Shown here: positions 32,542-45,152 of the stretch, in pieces
How positions within the stretch are numbered: position 1 is the stretch's first letter
How the letters are laid out: every line of letters starts with the position of its first letter
Origin: Oceanobacillus timonensis
GTDB taxonomy: Bacteria > Bacillota > Bacilli > Bacillales > Amphibacillaceae
Direction: 5' to 3'
DNA: 64,000 nucleotides
NCBI RefSeq assembly: GCF_900166635.1
Contig: NZ_LT800497.1
Span: 1-64,000 of the forward strand
Notes under the pieces: model-generated
Databases searched by the model: none
What the model saw: the letters and a program-made list of their open reading frames with translations, nothing else
What the model was told of the DNA's origin: nothing
Made by a program: the position numbers and the translations under genes

Positions 32542-32606
32542 AATTTCTATTTTCTATGTTATCATATTTTCATTTTTTATTGCATTGCTTTACGTAAATG
32601 CACAAA

Positions 32607-32656
32607 AAAACTTTCGCTCCTGTATTCGGATACACCAATATAGGAGCGAAAGTTTT
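32607..32656 (-). terminator. Second hairpin downstream of spoVG
   Basis: A 15-bp perfect stem (aaaactttcgctcct and its complement) with a 20-base centre that can itself fold (GTAT-TCGG-ATAC), followed by a T7 run on the minus strand. Confidence 0.7.
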
Positions 32657-32708
32657 CGATAGGAAGCGTAATCGCAGTTCCTAAAAAAAGATTGCATACA
32701 AAACAAAA

Positions 32709-32743
32709 AAGAAGGCAAATCTTCGTTCAGATTTCTGCCTTCC
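32709..32743 (-). terminator. Terminator after spoVG
   Basis: Stem GAAGGCAgAAATCT / AGATTTGCCTTC on the minus strand with a short loop and T6, starting 26 bp after the spoVG stop. Confidence 0.75.
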
Positions 32744-32768
32744 TATCCATTCGGTTTTTAATTATCTG

Positions 32769-33068
32769 TCAGGAAACACCAGCTTCTTCTTTATAACCCA
32801 ATCCTTCTTCATTTCTGCGTTCACGATGATACTCCCCTAAGACAGCTTCCTGAATCTTTGAGCGTGTCCCAGAGTTAATAGGATGGGCAATATCCCTGAA
32901 CTCTCCGTCCGGCGTCCGCTTTGAAGGCATTGCAACGAACAATCCGCTATTTCCATCAATAACACGGATATCATGTACAACAAACTCATCGTCTAAAGTA
33001 ATGGAAGCAATGGCCTGCATCCTTCCATCTGTTTTCACGCGGCGTAATCTAACGTCAGTCACTTCCAT
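32769..33068 (-). CDS. spoVG: SpoVG, RNA-binding regulatory protein
   Basis: A 99-residue protein, [36 protein letters not shown]..., with the conserved core [21 protein letters not shown]. In Bacillus it acts in septation timing and cortex formation; homologues bind nucleic acid. AAAGGTGG precedes the ATG. In B. subtilis ridA (yabJ) lies between purR and spoVG; it is absent here. Confidence 0.96.
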   Translation of the reverse strand: MEVTDVRLRRVKTDGRMQAIASITLDDEFVVHDIRVIDGNSGLFVAMPSKRTPDGEFRDIAHPINSGTRSKIQEAVLGEYHRERRNEEGLGYKEEAGVS

Positions 33069-33121
33069 GATGTTTCACCACCTTTTTCCTAATTCAAAAA
33101 TCATCCTTTATACTTATATTA

Positions 33122-33146
33122 CTTCAACATAAATTACAAAAATCCT
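33122..33146 (-). promoter_or_regulatory. Candidate sigma-H promoter of spoVG
   Basis: Minus-strand AGGATTT (33140-33146), 14-bp spacer, GAAG (33122-33125). As I recall the sigma-H spoVG promoter of B. subtilis, it has the same -35 and the same spacing, with GAAT at -10. It lies 54 bp before the start codon. Confidence 0.55.
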
Positions 33147-33268
33147 TCTTATAAATACCAATAAAATAAAATATTTTAAATTCATTATCCTCTATACCTA
33201 AAAATTCGATTGGTTTCGACATTTTTAGGTATCATTGTCTACCTTTTTCTTCCAGTTATATTTTTCAT

Positions 33269-33304
33269 AAAAAAAGACCTTAATCTGTATATAGACTAAG
33301 ATCT
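33269..33304 (-). terminator. Terminator after purR
   Basis: A 12-bp stem on the minus strand (AGATCTTAGTCT with AGATTAAGGTCT, two G-U pairs) followed by six or more Ts, 23 bp after the purR stop. Confidence 0.8.
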
Positions 33305-33326
33305 GTATGCTAGTTAACATGTTGGA

Positions 33327-34145
33327 TTACGAACCCATTTGGTAATTTCCAGGCTGTATGGAAACGTGATGATTCTGTATGTCAACAGGAGAAATTTTTA
33401 ATAGAGAAGTATAATCCGTAACTACTCTTTCGTCTTCTTCATCATCTGCTTCTGCCAGTACGCCAACAGCTTGTACGGTTGCTGAGAATTCCCCTAAGAG
33501 GCTCTTTATCCCTGTAATGGTTCCTCCAGCTTTCATAAAATCATCTATGATACACACATTGGAACCATCCGGTAAACTGCGTTTTGGCAACACCATCGTT
33601 TGAATTTTTCTGGATGACCCGGAAACATAATTAATACTTACGGATGATCCTTCTGTTACTTTTGGGTCTCTACGTGCTATAATAACGGGAACATTTAAAA
33701 AGGAAGCTGTTGCGTAGGCAAGAGGGATTCCTTTTGTGGCAACTGTTACAATAGCGTCAATTTCCAAGTGAGCAAAGCAGGAAGCAAAAACACGCCCAAT
33801 TTCCCGGACCATGGAAGGATCGCCAAGGATATCGCTCATATATAAGTATCCTCCCGGGAGAATCCGTACAGGGTCTTCCAATTTCTTTTGAAGCGTGAAT
33901 ATAAAGTTTTCACCAGCTGCTGCAGAACTGGTAGCAATATATTTCACTCCGCCGCCAGCACCGGTTGTTCTCTCCAAATATCCTAATCCTTTATTTTGAA
34001 ACACTTCATGTATAATATCTAAATCCTCACTTATCGATGACTTTGTTGTATCACAAAGCTCTACAAAGTAAGGCAATTGAATATGCTTTCTCGGGTTTTC
34101 CAAAAAATATTCCGTTAACACAACCAATCGATTACTTCTTTTCAA
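33327..34145 (-). CDS. purR: Purine operon repressor PurR
   Basis: DNA-binding repressor of purine genes that senses PRPP. About 272 residues: winged-helix N-terminus (KRSNRLVVLTEYFLENPRKH..., 1-75) and a PRT-like domain with TVATKGIPLAYA and the PRPP motif VCIIDDFMKAGGTITG. The start is taken as TTG at 34145, six bases from GAGGT; the GTG two codons upstream abuts the ribosome-binding site. Follows ispE after about 65 bp. Confidence 0.95.
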   Translation of the reverse strand: MKRSNRLVVLTEYFLENPRKHIQLPYFVELCDTTKSSISEDLDIIHEVFQNKGLGYLERTTGAGGGVKYIATSSAAAGENFIFTLQKKLEDPVRILPGGYLYMSDILGDPSMVREIGRVFASCFAHLEIDAIVTVATKGIPLAYATASFLNVPVIIARRDPKVTEGSSVSINYVSGSSRKIQTMVLPKRSLPDGSNVCIIDDFMKAGGTITGIKSLLGEFSATVQAVGVLAEADDEEDERVVTDYTSLLKISPVDIQNHHVSIQPGNYQMGS

Positions 34146-34210
34146 AATCACACCTCAAATCCGAATGTTCTTTATATAATATAGCATTTTCATATGCATT
34201 TTAGCAATGC

Positions 34211-35068
34211 CTAACCCAACATCCGGATTAATTGTACGTCCTTACAAAAGCCTCGCATGCTATTGTAGATTCGCAATGCTTTTCGATGGTGCTTCATCAG
34301 TCCAAACACGGTCGGTCCACTGCCGCTCATCATCACACCTTCTGCTCCCGCAAGGCGCATAGCCTCTTTTAACTTTGCAACCTCAGGATGCATAGAAAAA
34401 GTAATCGGCTCCAGTGCATTTCCCAAATGGTTACACAATTTCGAGAAGTTTCCTTCGTTTAAAGCTTCTAATACCTCTTTTGTATCCGGGTGCTCTAATT
34501 CGGGGAGATTAATTTGATCGAATACGGTATAAGAGGATACACCGATATCAGGTCTTGCGATAACAACCCAGCAAGCAGGCGGTGCCGGCAAGAATTCAAT
34601 CAACTCGCCATACCCTTTTGCTATCGCTGTTTTACTGTAAACACAAAAAGCAATATCCGCTCCTAATTGTGCTCCCAGGTCAGCTAATTCCGTTAATGAA
34701 ATATCCATTTGCCATAGCCGGTTAAGCCCTCGTAAAACGGCCGCTGCGTCCGCACTGCCGCCAGCCAGTCCGGCTGAAACAGGAATAGATTTATCAATCC
34801 GGATGTGAACACCTTTGTTTATTTTATATGTTTCCTTAAATAAGGCCGCTGCTTTATATGCTAAATTTCTTTCGTCACTAGGAACGTAACGGCTTTCCAA
34901 AGATAATTGAATTTTATCTGCTGACAACTCCCGGAATTCCAAACGATCCGCTAAGTCGATTGTCGTCATTACCATTTCAACATCATGATAGCCATCTTCC
35001 CGCTTATTTAATACATCTAATGACAAATTTATCTTAGCAGGCGCCTTTTCCATGACAAGCATCTTCAA
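34211..35068 (-). CDS. ispE: 4-diphosphocytidyl-2-C-methyl-D-erythritol kinase
   Basis: GHMP kinase of the non-mevalonate isoprenoid pathway. About 285 residues with [28 protein letters not shown] at the start, the GHMP motif [21 protein letters not shown], and a C-terminal [11 protein letters not shown]. The start appears to be TTG at 35068 (GAGGA five bases upstream); ATG at 35062 is the alternative. The neighbours sspF and purR are as in B. subtilis. Confidence 0.95.
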   Translation of the reverse strand: MKMLVMEKAPAKINLSLDVLNKREDGYHDVEMVMTTIDLADRLEFRELSADKIQLSLESRYVPSDERNLAYKAAALFKETYKINKGVHIRIDKSIPVSAGLAGGSADAAAVLRGLNRLWQMDISLTELADLGAQLGADIAFCVYSKTAIAKGYGELIEFLPAPPACWVVIARPDIGVSSYTVFDQINLPELEHPDTKEVLEALNEGNFSKLCNHLGNALEPITFSMHPEVAKLKEAMRLAGAEGVMMSGSGPTVFGLMKHHRKALRIYNSMRGFCKDVQLIRMLG

Positions 35069-35268
35069 TCACATCCTCAAAGCGTTGGAAATTCGTTCAT
35101 CTATTTGAAATTATACCTGCGTCCAGAAAATATGTTTTATTGTATCATAATCAAAACACGGAGGCTAATTTTGTACAAATATATAAAAGCTCCGATTACG
35201 CAAATTGAAAAATGTAAATGTATTTGTCGGAGCAGCCATTAATACGATGATTAAACTGGTTTGTAGTG

Positions 35269-35305
35269 AAAAAGAGCAAGCCCTGTTTTAGGACTCGCTC
35301 TTTTT
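35269..35305 (-). terminator. Terminator overlapping the 3' end of sspF
   Basis: A 15-bp fully paired stem (two G-U pairs on the minus strand), 7-base loop. The upstream arm (35291-35305) is the last five sense codons of sspF, and the stop codon TAA is in the loop. T5 closes the stem. Confidence 0.85.
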
Positions 35306-35464
35306 CATGCTTTCTTCTGCCATTTCAATTGCCCGTTTCACCATATTACCGGCATCACGGGATTTGATTCCTCCCCAGCCTTCCTGCTGTACCGTATCGT
35401 AAAAACCTAATTCTTTCGCTATTTCTTCTTTCATTTGCGTAGACATCATCCCGCGTCTGCTCAT
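35288..35464 (-). CDS. sspF: Alpha/beta-type small acid-soluble spore protein
   Basis: A 58-residue protein coating spore DNA. It reads [20 protein letters not shown], then [21 protein letters not shown] and [17 protein letters not shown], with the SASP block [21 protein letters not shown]. Close to B. subtilis SspF (61 residues) and in the same veg-sspF-ispE order. ATG at 35464 is preceded by AGGGGAG with seven bases between. It is expressed in the forespore in relatives. Confidence 0.93.
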   Translation of the reverse strand: MSRRGMMSTQMKEEIAKELGFYDTVQQEGWGGIKSRDAGNMVKRAIEMAEESMKKSES

Positions 35465-35674
35465 ATAAAAGCTCCCCTTTACGAATGAATATATTTCTCG
35501 ACCGGTAAGGATAGCTTATGTACTTTGCCTGTATTCACTCGGAGAAGAATTAACCAGGAGAACCATTTCTTACGCGCATCCATCGGAAATGCCAAAAGCT
35601 TGTAAAAAAGCCACAGCAACTTTCATTTCCCTTTTAAACGCGTCCTTATAGCAAAACAGCAGACAAATGCTTGT

Positions 35675-35938
35675 CTACTGTTTTAAAATTATCGCTGAAC
35701 TTCCTTCTACAAAATTCAGCTCCACCGTTTCTGTCAATATGTCTGTATAGCTGTATGAAACACGTTCGAATGCATTCTCGTCCTGGTCAAGCTCAACAAT
35801 GAAAACAGAGGGATATGTCTCCGCTAGAATACCACATCTCTCAATGGTTTTCCGTCTTCCGCCATTCGCTCTGAGCCTTAACCGTTTACCTACCTGACCG
35901 TCTAGACCTTGCTTAATTTCGATCAACGTTTTGCCCAC
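35675..35938 (-). CDS. veg: Veg protein
   Basis: An 87-residue protein with [42 protein letters not shown] and [18 protein letters not shown], close to Veg of B. subtilis, which is highly expressed and linked to biofilm gene control and spore outgrowth. The start is GTG at 35938, six bases from AGGTGG; the longer frame to 35971 would begin ahead of the likely transcription start of P2. Two promoters lie upstream. Confidence 0.93.
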   Translation of the reverse strand: MGKTLIEIKQGLDGQVGKRLRLRANGGRRKTIERCGILAETYPSVFIVELDQDENAFERVSYSYTDILTETVELNFVEGSSAIILKQ

Positions 35939-35961
35939 TACACTCCACCTCACATATACAC

Positions 35962-35991
35962 ATTTTAACATATATGCCGATGGTTAGTCAA
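35962..35991 (-). promoter_or_regulatory. veg promoter P2 (SigA)
   Basis: Minus-strand TTGACT (35986-35991), 18-bp spacer, TAAAAT (35962-35967), about 24 bp before the GTG start. Confidence 0.6.
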
Positions 35992-36003
35992 ATAAAATAT
36001 ACA

Positions 36004-36033
36004 ATTATATCAGCATATGTTTTTGGTTGTCAA
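36004..36033 (-). promoter_or_regulatory. veg promoter P1 (SigA)
   Basis: Minus-strand TTGACA (36028-36033), 18-bp spacer, perfect TATAAT (36004-36009). Tandem consensus promoters fit the strong expression known for veg. The spacer from here to yabG (36231) shows nothing else. Confidence 0.8.
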
Positions 36034-36230
36034 CTATTAATTATGACTATTTCTGTTATTATTTGTCGTATCCCTCATTTTATGCATGAATTGTCACAAA
36101 AAATTACATAATAAGTTGATTTCATAGCAATTATTTTGCTCTAATCAGGATGTCATTTAAATTAAAAAAGAGGAGGAGCAGGAGCAGATTCGTAACCTCA
36201 ACCATTCTCGTTTGCAAACATGATTTTCTC

Positions 36231-37106
36231 TTATATGTCCCCTTCATCTTCACTAGCTAAGTAAGGCATACCTGTTCGCAATAATCCTCTTGTCTGTATA
36301 CCTCCCAAACCTTTTTCTCCAGTTAATGTATTACGGAGTGCTTCCCACACAGATACACTTTCCATAAATGAGGTATATGCTACTTTCGCGGCGATATAAA
36401 CCGGATCCAATGCATGAATATTGACCCGGGATGGGGAACTGGCAAAGTTTGCTCCTGCACGGATTAAGGACTCAAAATGAGATTGGCAAGCACCTGCAAA
36501 AATGACAAGCTCATCCAGATTAGGATAAATGCTTCTTGCCTCCCGAACGGCTTCTACAAAGTATTTTGAATGACGATAGGCACTTAAATCATTCTTCATC
36601 CCTTTATGATGGGAATAAGCATCATGGCCAGTAATGACCATAATGTCGGGTTGAATTTTTTGAAGTAAATCTTGTATTTGAAATGACATCTCTGTCTCTG
36701 CAGAATGAACACCATGCACCTGCAGCCCAATTCGTTGATATAATTGGATGCATTTTCTTAAATAAGACGGGTCACCATCTATATGAAGCACTTTTGCCGG
36801 CAGTTGAAAATAGCTCACGGAATCTGTATACCCTTCCGTTGCTTCGTAGTTTCTTTTTTCTTTCATCATCTGATAGTCCTGACGAAATAAGCGGTAGGAC
36901 GATTCTTGTTTTTCTCTATCCTCCGCTTTTCTTTTTTTATGCTCTCTTTGATCCACCAGCCTTAAATCAGACAGGTCTGCATCTGCTTTTAAGCGGAGTT
37001 CTTCCCCATGAAGAATAGCCATCCCTTTTTTTATTTCTGCCACACGGAATAATAAATCATGATTATAGGACTTCCTTGTTACTAACGCACCATTCTGTAT
37101 ATCCAT
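36231..37106 (-). CDS. yabG: Sporulation-specific protease YabG
   Basis: Cysteine protease (family U57) that trims spore coat proteins such as SafA and SpoIVA. About 291 residues with the conserved KVLHIDGDPSYLRKCIQLY, DIMVITGHDAYSH and ELVIFAGACQSHFESLIRAGA blocks containing the presumed His and Cys. The start is ATG at 37106 with GAGGTG five bases upstream. In B. subtilis it lies next to rsmA; here a lipoprotein gene separates them. Confidence 0.93.
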   Translation of the reverse strand: MDIQNGALVTRKSYNHDLLFRVAEIKKGMAILHGEELRLKADADLSDLRLVDQREHKKRKAEDREKQESSYRLFRQDYQMMKEKRNYEATEGYTDSVSYFQLPAKVLHIDGDPSYLRKCIQLYQRIGLQVHGVHSAETEMSFQIQDLLQKIQPDIMVITGHDAYSHHKGMKNDLSAYRHSKYFVEAVREARSIYPNLDELVIFAGACQSHFESLIRAGANFASSPSRVNIHALDPVYIAAKVAYTSFMESVSVWEALRNTLTGEKGLGGIQTRGLLRTGMPYLASEDEGDI

Positions 37107-37434
37107 CACTGCACCTCTCACCTTTTATCGCAATTTAGCTGTCGTAGGAAGGAACCGATACTCCCCTAAAACAGCCATATGGGATTAAGTGTTTTGAATC
37201 ACCTGTATAACTCTGCATTTCTCTCTCTTATTGTATGAGTAAAAGTACAGCACTGTTCCACTACCCAACTCTTAGAACAAAAAAATGAACAGCATGCATA
37301 CCTATCGTTCATCTGATGCACATATATACTTTTTTATGTACAATGGCTTTGTTTGGTATGCAAGAATGAAACTAATTCATGCAATGTAACACAAGGCTGT
37401 TTTTATATCATTTATCCATTTGTTACAAAATAAA
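37107..37434. other. yabG upstream region
   Basis: About 330 bp between yabG and the terminator of the lipoprotein gene. It is AT-rich and has no supportable gene. A sigma E or sigma K promoter for yabG is expected here, but I could not assign one. Confidence 0.4.
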
Positions 37435-37459
37435 AGGCCTGCCCAAAATGGACAGACCT
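37435..37459 (-). terminator. Terminator after the OmpA-domain lipoprotein gene
   Basis: A 10-bp stem aggcctgccc / ggacagacct (G-U pairs on the minus strand) with a 5-base loop, followed by TTTTATTTT, 16 bp after the stop codon. Confidence 0.8.
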
Positions 37460-37475
37460 GCTTATATGTTTCCTT

Positions 37476-39380
37476 TCACGAACCTTCTCCGCCCGCTGCT
37501 TCTTTTGAATCATGATCAAGGTCATCTTCATCGGCGGATTCTTCCACTGGCACATTCATGATTCTCCAAGGAGCTGTTATTTCGATAGCACCTTCATGAT
37601 CACTAAATACGTCACTATGTGGCAAATCGACTGTTACTTCTTCTGCATCGAATGCCGGCCACACAATGGTAGCTGTGTAAAATCCATCTTCTCCTAAACG
37701 GCCTGCGTCCGTAATATTTCGGTCAGCTAATGGGACAATAAAATTGACATCATCTTCGGCATCTTCTATTTTCTCATCCACAAAGCTTCCTTCTAACGGC
37801 GTTAAATAGTAGTCAATTGGATAATAACGCTGATTTCCGTGAATTAACGTCACCGGGTATACACTCCATTGATTATAGTTGCCCGCATCATCCGCATGCC
37901 AGCCGCGTGCGCCAATTCCTGCAGTCTGCGTTAATGCATCATAATCACTATCGCCCTCGTCATTCGGCCGTACACGTACTCTTCCAATGAACAAATCATT
38001 CACCCTGCGAATACTTTGTATTTCAATTTCTCCATAACGTGTTTGCACGGTTTCCGGATAATCCGCTTCTTCCCCTAAAGCTTCTGGAAGTTCCTCTTCT
38101 GATTCAATCATAATTTCTTCTGCAGGGGGCGTAAAGTGTAATTCTACTCGACGATTTTGTGCTTGCCCCTCTTCCGTATTATTATCGGCAATTGGCTCCC
38201 GAAAAGATTCTCCTTCCGTAGTAACCTCATCAAATCCTTCTAAATCTGTTAATTCTTCTAACTGCTCATACACCGATTCAGCTCGTTCTTCTGAAAGCGT
38301 CTGGTTATAATCTTCCGTATTCTCGTCATCTGTGTGTCCAACGATGTTTAGTTCTCCACCGTCTGCGCCGGCTAACTCCTCAATCGCTGCTTCCAACTCT
38401 TTATCTGCTTCCTCTGTTAAATCGGAGGAATCTGAATCAAACAAGACATCACTGGACAAAATAAGTGTCGAATGTTCTATTTCGTCAATACGACTGACCG
38501 TTGTTTCCACACTTTCACGGTAGCTTTCAAAAGGCTCCACTCTTGCGTCAATTCCTTCCAAATCACCAGTTAATTGATCTTGCTGACTGCTAACCAATTC
38601 TTTCTCTATAATCTCCTGTACGGTTGGAACGACTTCTTCTATATTTTCTTCTTTCAACATCTCTTCTTCATTGTCTTCATGTTGTTCCAAAATCGCATCA
38701 TATTCCTGCAACGTAGACATATCCTCATCTTTGCGATCGATGACAGGAATATCCTCAACTATGCCGACCTCTCCCGTAAACATCGCATGAACGACATCTG
38801 ATTCCGGAGCGGCGAACACTGCAAAATACCGGGTTGGTTCATGCTCCTTTCCTATCGTCATCTGCTGGTTGCCGCTTCCTTCTCCTATAAATGTCTGTAA
38901 GGCCGCATCATTCGAATCCTCAAGCTGCTGTACAGCTATATGAGATGCTGTATTTTCTTGCGAATCAAGCAAACGAATATCATATCCTTGCTCTGAAGCA
39001 ATTCCTTCTCCAGTACTGAGCCCCCCATCGAATAAATCTTTAAAAGTAACTTCTATATCACTGTTGGAATCAAGCATAAAAGGAAGAATGGCATATTCTC
39101 CTTCTCGAATAATCGGTCCCACTTCCGCATGGATATCGTAAGCTGTTTCATCTTTAAAGTGCCACATGTCATGTTCTATCATCACCGGGTCTGTATCTTC
39201 TAGTGTTTCTTCTGATGCTGCTTGCTCCTGTTGCTCTTCAATATTTTCTTCTACATCTTTATCTTCCGTTTCTGACACTTCTGTTTTCTGTGTTTGCTCT
39301 GGTGGTTCGTCCTCTGCTTCTTCATTATTACAGGCTGCTAATAACGATACGCTAAATAAAACGAGCCATATTTTTTTCAT
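37476..39380 (-). CDS. Acidic lipoprotein with OmpA/MotB-type peptidoglycan-binding domain
   Basis: A 634-residue predicted lipoprotein: signal peptide MKKIWLVLFSVSLLAAC with lipobox LAAC (Cys17), then a Glu/Gln/Asp-rich linker (18-65). A beta-rich region of unknown family (about 66-215), a helical acidic stretch (220-300) and an OmpA-like domain (about 303-416, VLFDSDSSDLTEEADKEL, NIVGHTDDE, QAQNRRVELHF) follow. The C-terminal module (about 445-610) is of unknown type. The OmpA domain should bind peptidoglycan from outside the membrane. Very acidic, as in salt-tolerant bacteria. I know of no counterpart between yabG and rsmA in B. subtilis; function unknown. Confidence 0.85.
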   Translation of the reverse strand: MKKIWLVLFSVSLLAACNNEEAEDEPPEQTQKTEVSETEDKDVEENIEEQQEQAASEETLEDTDPVMIEHDMWHFKDETAYDIHAEVGPIIREGEYAILPFMLDSNSDIEVTFKDLFDGGLSTGEGIASEQGYDIRLLDSQENTASHIAVQQLEDSNDAALQTFIGEGSGNQQMTIGKEHEPTRYFAVFAAPESDVVHAMFTGEVGIVEDIPVIDRKDEDMSTLQEYDAILEQHEDNEEEMLKEENIEEVVPTVQEIIEKELVSSQQDQLTGDLEGIDARVEPFESYRESVETTVSRIDEIEHSTLILSSDVLFDSDSSDLTEEADKELEAAIEELAGADGGELNIVGHTDDENTEDYNQTLSEERAESVYEQLEELTDLEGFDEVTTEGESFREPIADNNTEEGQAQNRRVELHFTPPAEEIMIESEEELPEALGEEADYPETVQTRYGEIEIQSIRRVNDLFIGRVRVRPNDEGDSDYDALTQTAGIGARGWHADDAGNYNQWSVYPVTLIHGNQRYYPIDYYLTPLEGSFVDEKIEDAEDDVNFIVPLADRNITDAGRLGEDGFYTATIVWPAFDAEEVTVDLPHSDVFSDHEGAIEITAPWRIMNVPVEESADEDDLDHDSKEAAGGEGS

Positions 39381-39725
39381 TCTATCCCCCCAAACACTTT
39401 TTCAAATCATTATGTAAAGCGCCGATTAAGGTGTCTCTCCTTTTGTTATTAATACAACTTGGAAAAATGGTTTAATTAGATTAGACTGAAAAATCTGTTA
39501 TTAATAAAAAGCTTTATAACCTATAATCACCTGTCTTCTAAATAATAACGCCCCCCTAACAAGGTTAATAAAACTACTGAACAGCCAAAGGAAATCGCTT
39601 ACAATAGCTACTGTATCGTAAATTATAGCGGGATTCAATAGTTAAATCAAAGTACCTCATTTGTTATGCATAGATTCTGGGGAGGTTTTCGGTATGTGCA
39701 TCATTCAAATATATTTAGATATTAA
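39381..39725. other. Spacer upstream of the lipoprotein gene
   Basis: About 340 bp between the lipoprotein start and the rsmA terminator. No gene is supportable. The ribosome-binding site of the lipoprotein gene is not a clear AGGAGG. Palindromic AT-rich stretches occur, but none was assigned. Confidence 0.4.
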
Positions 39726-39762
39726 AAAGCTGATCAAAAGAGTATCTCTTCTAATCAGCTTT
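39726..39762 (-). terminator. Terminator after rsmA
   Basis: Stem aaagctgat / atcagcttt with a pairable interior (AAGAG / CTCTT), followed by T5 on the minus strand. Confidence 0.75.
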
Positions 39763-39787
39763 CCTGGAGTTCTGTATAAAGAACAAA

Positions 39788-39870
39788 GGCTAAGTTCGCA
39801 ACATCGTGTCTCAGGAGCCTTTGTAACCTACATCCTGCAGGCCGGAACAAATCAGGCCGTTACTGGCCCC
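39788..39870. repeat. Relic of the structured repeat family
   Basis: ggctaagttcgcaacatc (39788-39805) matches 42224-42241 of the 338-bp element at 16 of 18 positions and is followed by further short palindromes. Only a fragment, without the terminal repeats. Confidence 0.4.
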
Positions 39871-39887
39871 ACTTAGAAATAAAATGT

Positions 39888-41355
<1,468 letters not shown>

Positions 41356-41392
41356 TCGTTTTCCTCCACTTTATTCTGTTGTCCTTGAAAAG

Positions 41393-42160
41393 TCAGTTAA
41401 TCTTAAAAAACCGTTTCGCATTCTCCGTTGTGATGTTTCCGAGTTCCGTCACATCCATCTCACGTAATGCCGCAATATCTTCTGCTACACGAGCAACATA
41501 CGCAGGCTCATTTCGTTTTCCGCGATATGGGTGTGGTGCTAAAAATGGAGCATCCGTTTCAACCAGCAAGCGGTCTAAAGGAACCTGTTTTGCTACTTCT
41601 TTTGGTAATGGAGCATTTTTAAAAGTTACAGGACCGCCTAAGGAGATATAAAAATTCATATCCAGGCATGTCTGTACATAATCGACAGAATCATTATAAC
41701 AATGCATAATACCGCCGACTTCTGACGCCTGTTCCTCTTGCAAAATTTCAATAATATCTTCTGTTGCTTCCCGATTATGAATAATAACCGGCATATTTAC
41801 TTTTTTAGCAAGCGCAATTTGCTGGCGGAACACTTTCTTCTGTACATCTTTCGGCGATTTGTCCCAGTGATAATCCAAGCCCATTTCTCCGATTGCTACC
41901 ACTTTTGGATGAGCGCTTAACGTCTCAATCCATTCCAGCTCTTTTTCTGTCATATCAATCGCATCAACCGGATGCCATCCAACCGCTGCATAAATATTCT
42001 CGTTCTCTTCCGCAATTTCAATCGCAAGCGGAATCGTCTCGTGATCAAACCCAACCACGACCATGTACTCCACACCTGCATCTCTTGCCCGCTGAATCGT
42101 CTCTTCTCTATCTTCAGCAAATTGTCTCGCATTTAAATGAACATGTGTGTCAAATAACAT
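41393..42160 (-). CDS. TatD-family metal-dependent hydrolase (DNase)
   Basis: TIM-barrel hydrolase of about 255 residues. N-terminal LFDTHVHLNARQF metal motif, AIGEMGLDYHW, PVIIHNREA and LLVETDAPFLAPHPYRGKRNEP motifs, all intact. Members are 3'-5' exonucleases or DNA repair nucleases. Equivalent to yabD of B. subtilis. The start is ATG at 42160, with AAAGGATGG upstream. It is 37 bp from rnmV and likely co-transcribed. Confidence 0.92.
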   Translation of the reverse strand: MLFDTHVHLNARQFAEDREETIQRARDAGVEYMVVVGFDHETIPLAIEIAEENENIYAAVGWHPVDAIDMTEKELEWIETLSAHPKVVAIGEMGLDYHWDKSPKDVQKKVFRQQIALAKKVNMPVIIHNREATEDIIEILQEEQASEVGGIMHCYNDSVDYVQTCLDMNFYISLGGPVTFKNAPLPKEVAKQVPLDRLLVETDAPFLAPHPYRGKRNEPAYVARVAEDIAALREMDVTELGNITTENAKRFFKIN

Positions 42161-42190
42161 TTTAACCATCCTTTTTCACTCTTATAGTGC

Positions 42191-42528
42191 GTGTTCAAAA
42201 AGTCCGATAAATAGGACCAAGTCGGCTAAGTTCGCGACGTCCTGGGGTTGCGATTACTCACCCCATCGAAAAGCGTTGTCGCAACGCCGACACTAGCACG
42301 TCCTGGGACTGCGATTACTCGCCCCACCGGAAACATTTGTGCGTCGAAAGTTCAAGGCGACTAGTAAATTCCAAACGGACTTGTGCGTGTTGTGATGACT
42401 TCTACATTGCCCACAGGACGTGGGCGTTCTTAGTAGAAGTTCTTCTATGCCCTATGATACGTGAGTATTGGAATTTGCTAGTCAACGCAGAAATTCGCCG
42501 TGTTATTTTTATTGGACTTTTTGAACAT
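42191..42528. repeat. Structured non-coding repeat element, MITE-like
   Basis: A 338-bp element in the metG-tatD spacer. The terminal inverted repeats tgttcaaaaagtccgataaa (42192-42211) and tttattggactttttgaaca (42508-42527) match at 19 of 20 positions. Inside, gactagtaaattccaa (42359) pairs with ttggaatttgctagtc (42469-42484), acttctac (42398) with gtagaagt (42433), and gcccac with gtgggc (42409/42420), a nested hairpin. The left half carries two direct repeats that begin acgtcctggg (42237, 42298). No coding frame is supportable. Confidence 0.75.
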
Positions 42529-42589
42529 CCTCTTATATCGAAAAGGAAGGAGCTGACATGATGACAGCTCCCCTTCCATTTACTATCGT

Positions 42590-45004
<2,415 letters not shown>

Positions 45005-45033
45005 TTGACAATACCAAATATTGTTGCTATTCT
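45005..45033 (+). promoter_or_regulatory. abrB promoter (SigA)
   Basis: TTGACA (45005-45010), 17-bp spacer, TATTCT (45028-45033). Transcription would start near 45040, leaving a leader of about 110 nt. Confidence 0.7.
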
Positions 45034-45042
45034 AAGATTATT

Positions 45043-45061
45043 AGTAACGACGAGTAACGAC
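45043..45061. promoter_or_regulatory. Tandem repeat at the abrB transcription start, candidate operator
   Basis: agtaacgac occurs twice (45043-45051, 45053-45061), a ten-base period just downstream of the expected start site. The complement contains GTCGTTAC units that resemble degenerate Spo0A boxes (TGTCGAA). Spo0A represses abrB from downstream boxes in B. subtilis. Confidence 0.4.
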
Positions 45062-45152
45062 ATTTTTTTCAATTTATCACATTATCTGAATGAAATAGCT
45101 AGGTTTATTCATTCAGAAAATTCTATTAATCTATTATTGGAGGAGTGCTAAG

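Noticed and set aside
34152..34210. PurR box upstream of purR (ccgaatgttc)
   Set aside because: Only one half resembles the CCGAAC motif, and no second box at the required distance was seen.
42337..42561. 74-codon frame inside the structured repeat
   Set aside because: No ribosome-binding site; the frame is a by-product of nested inverted repeats.
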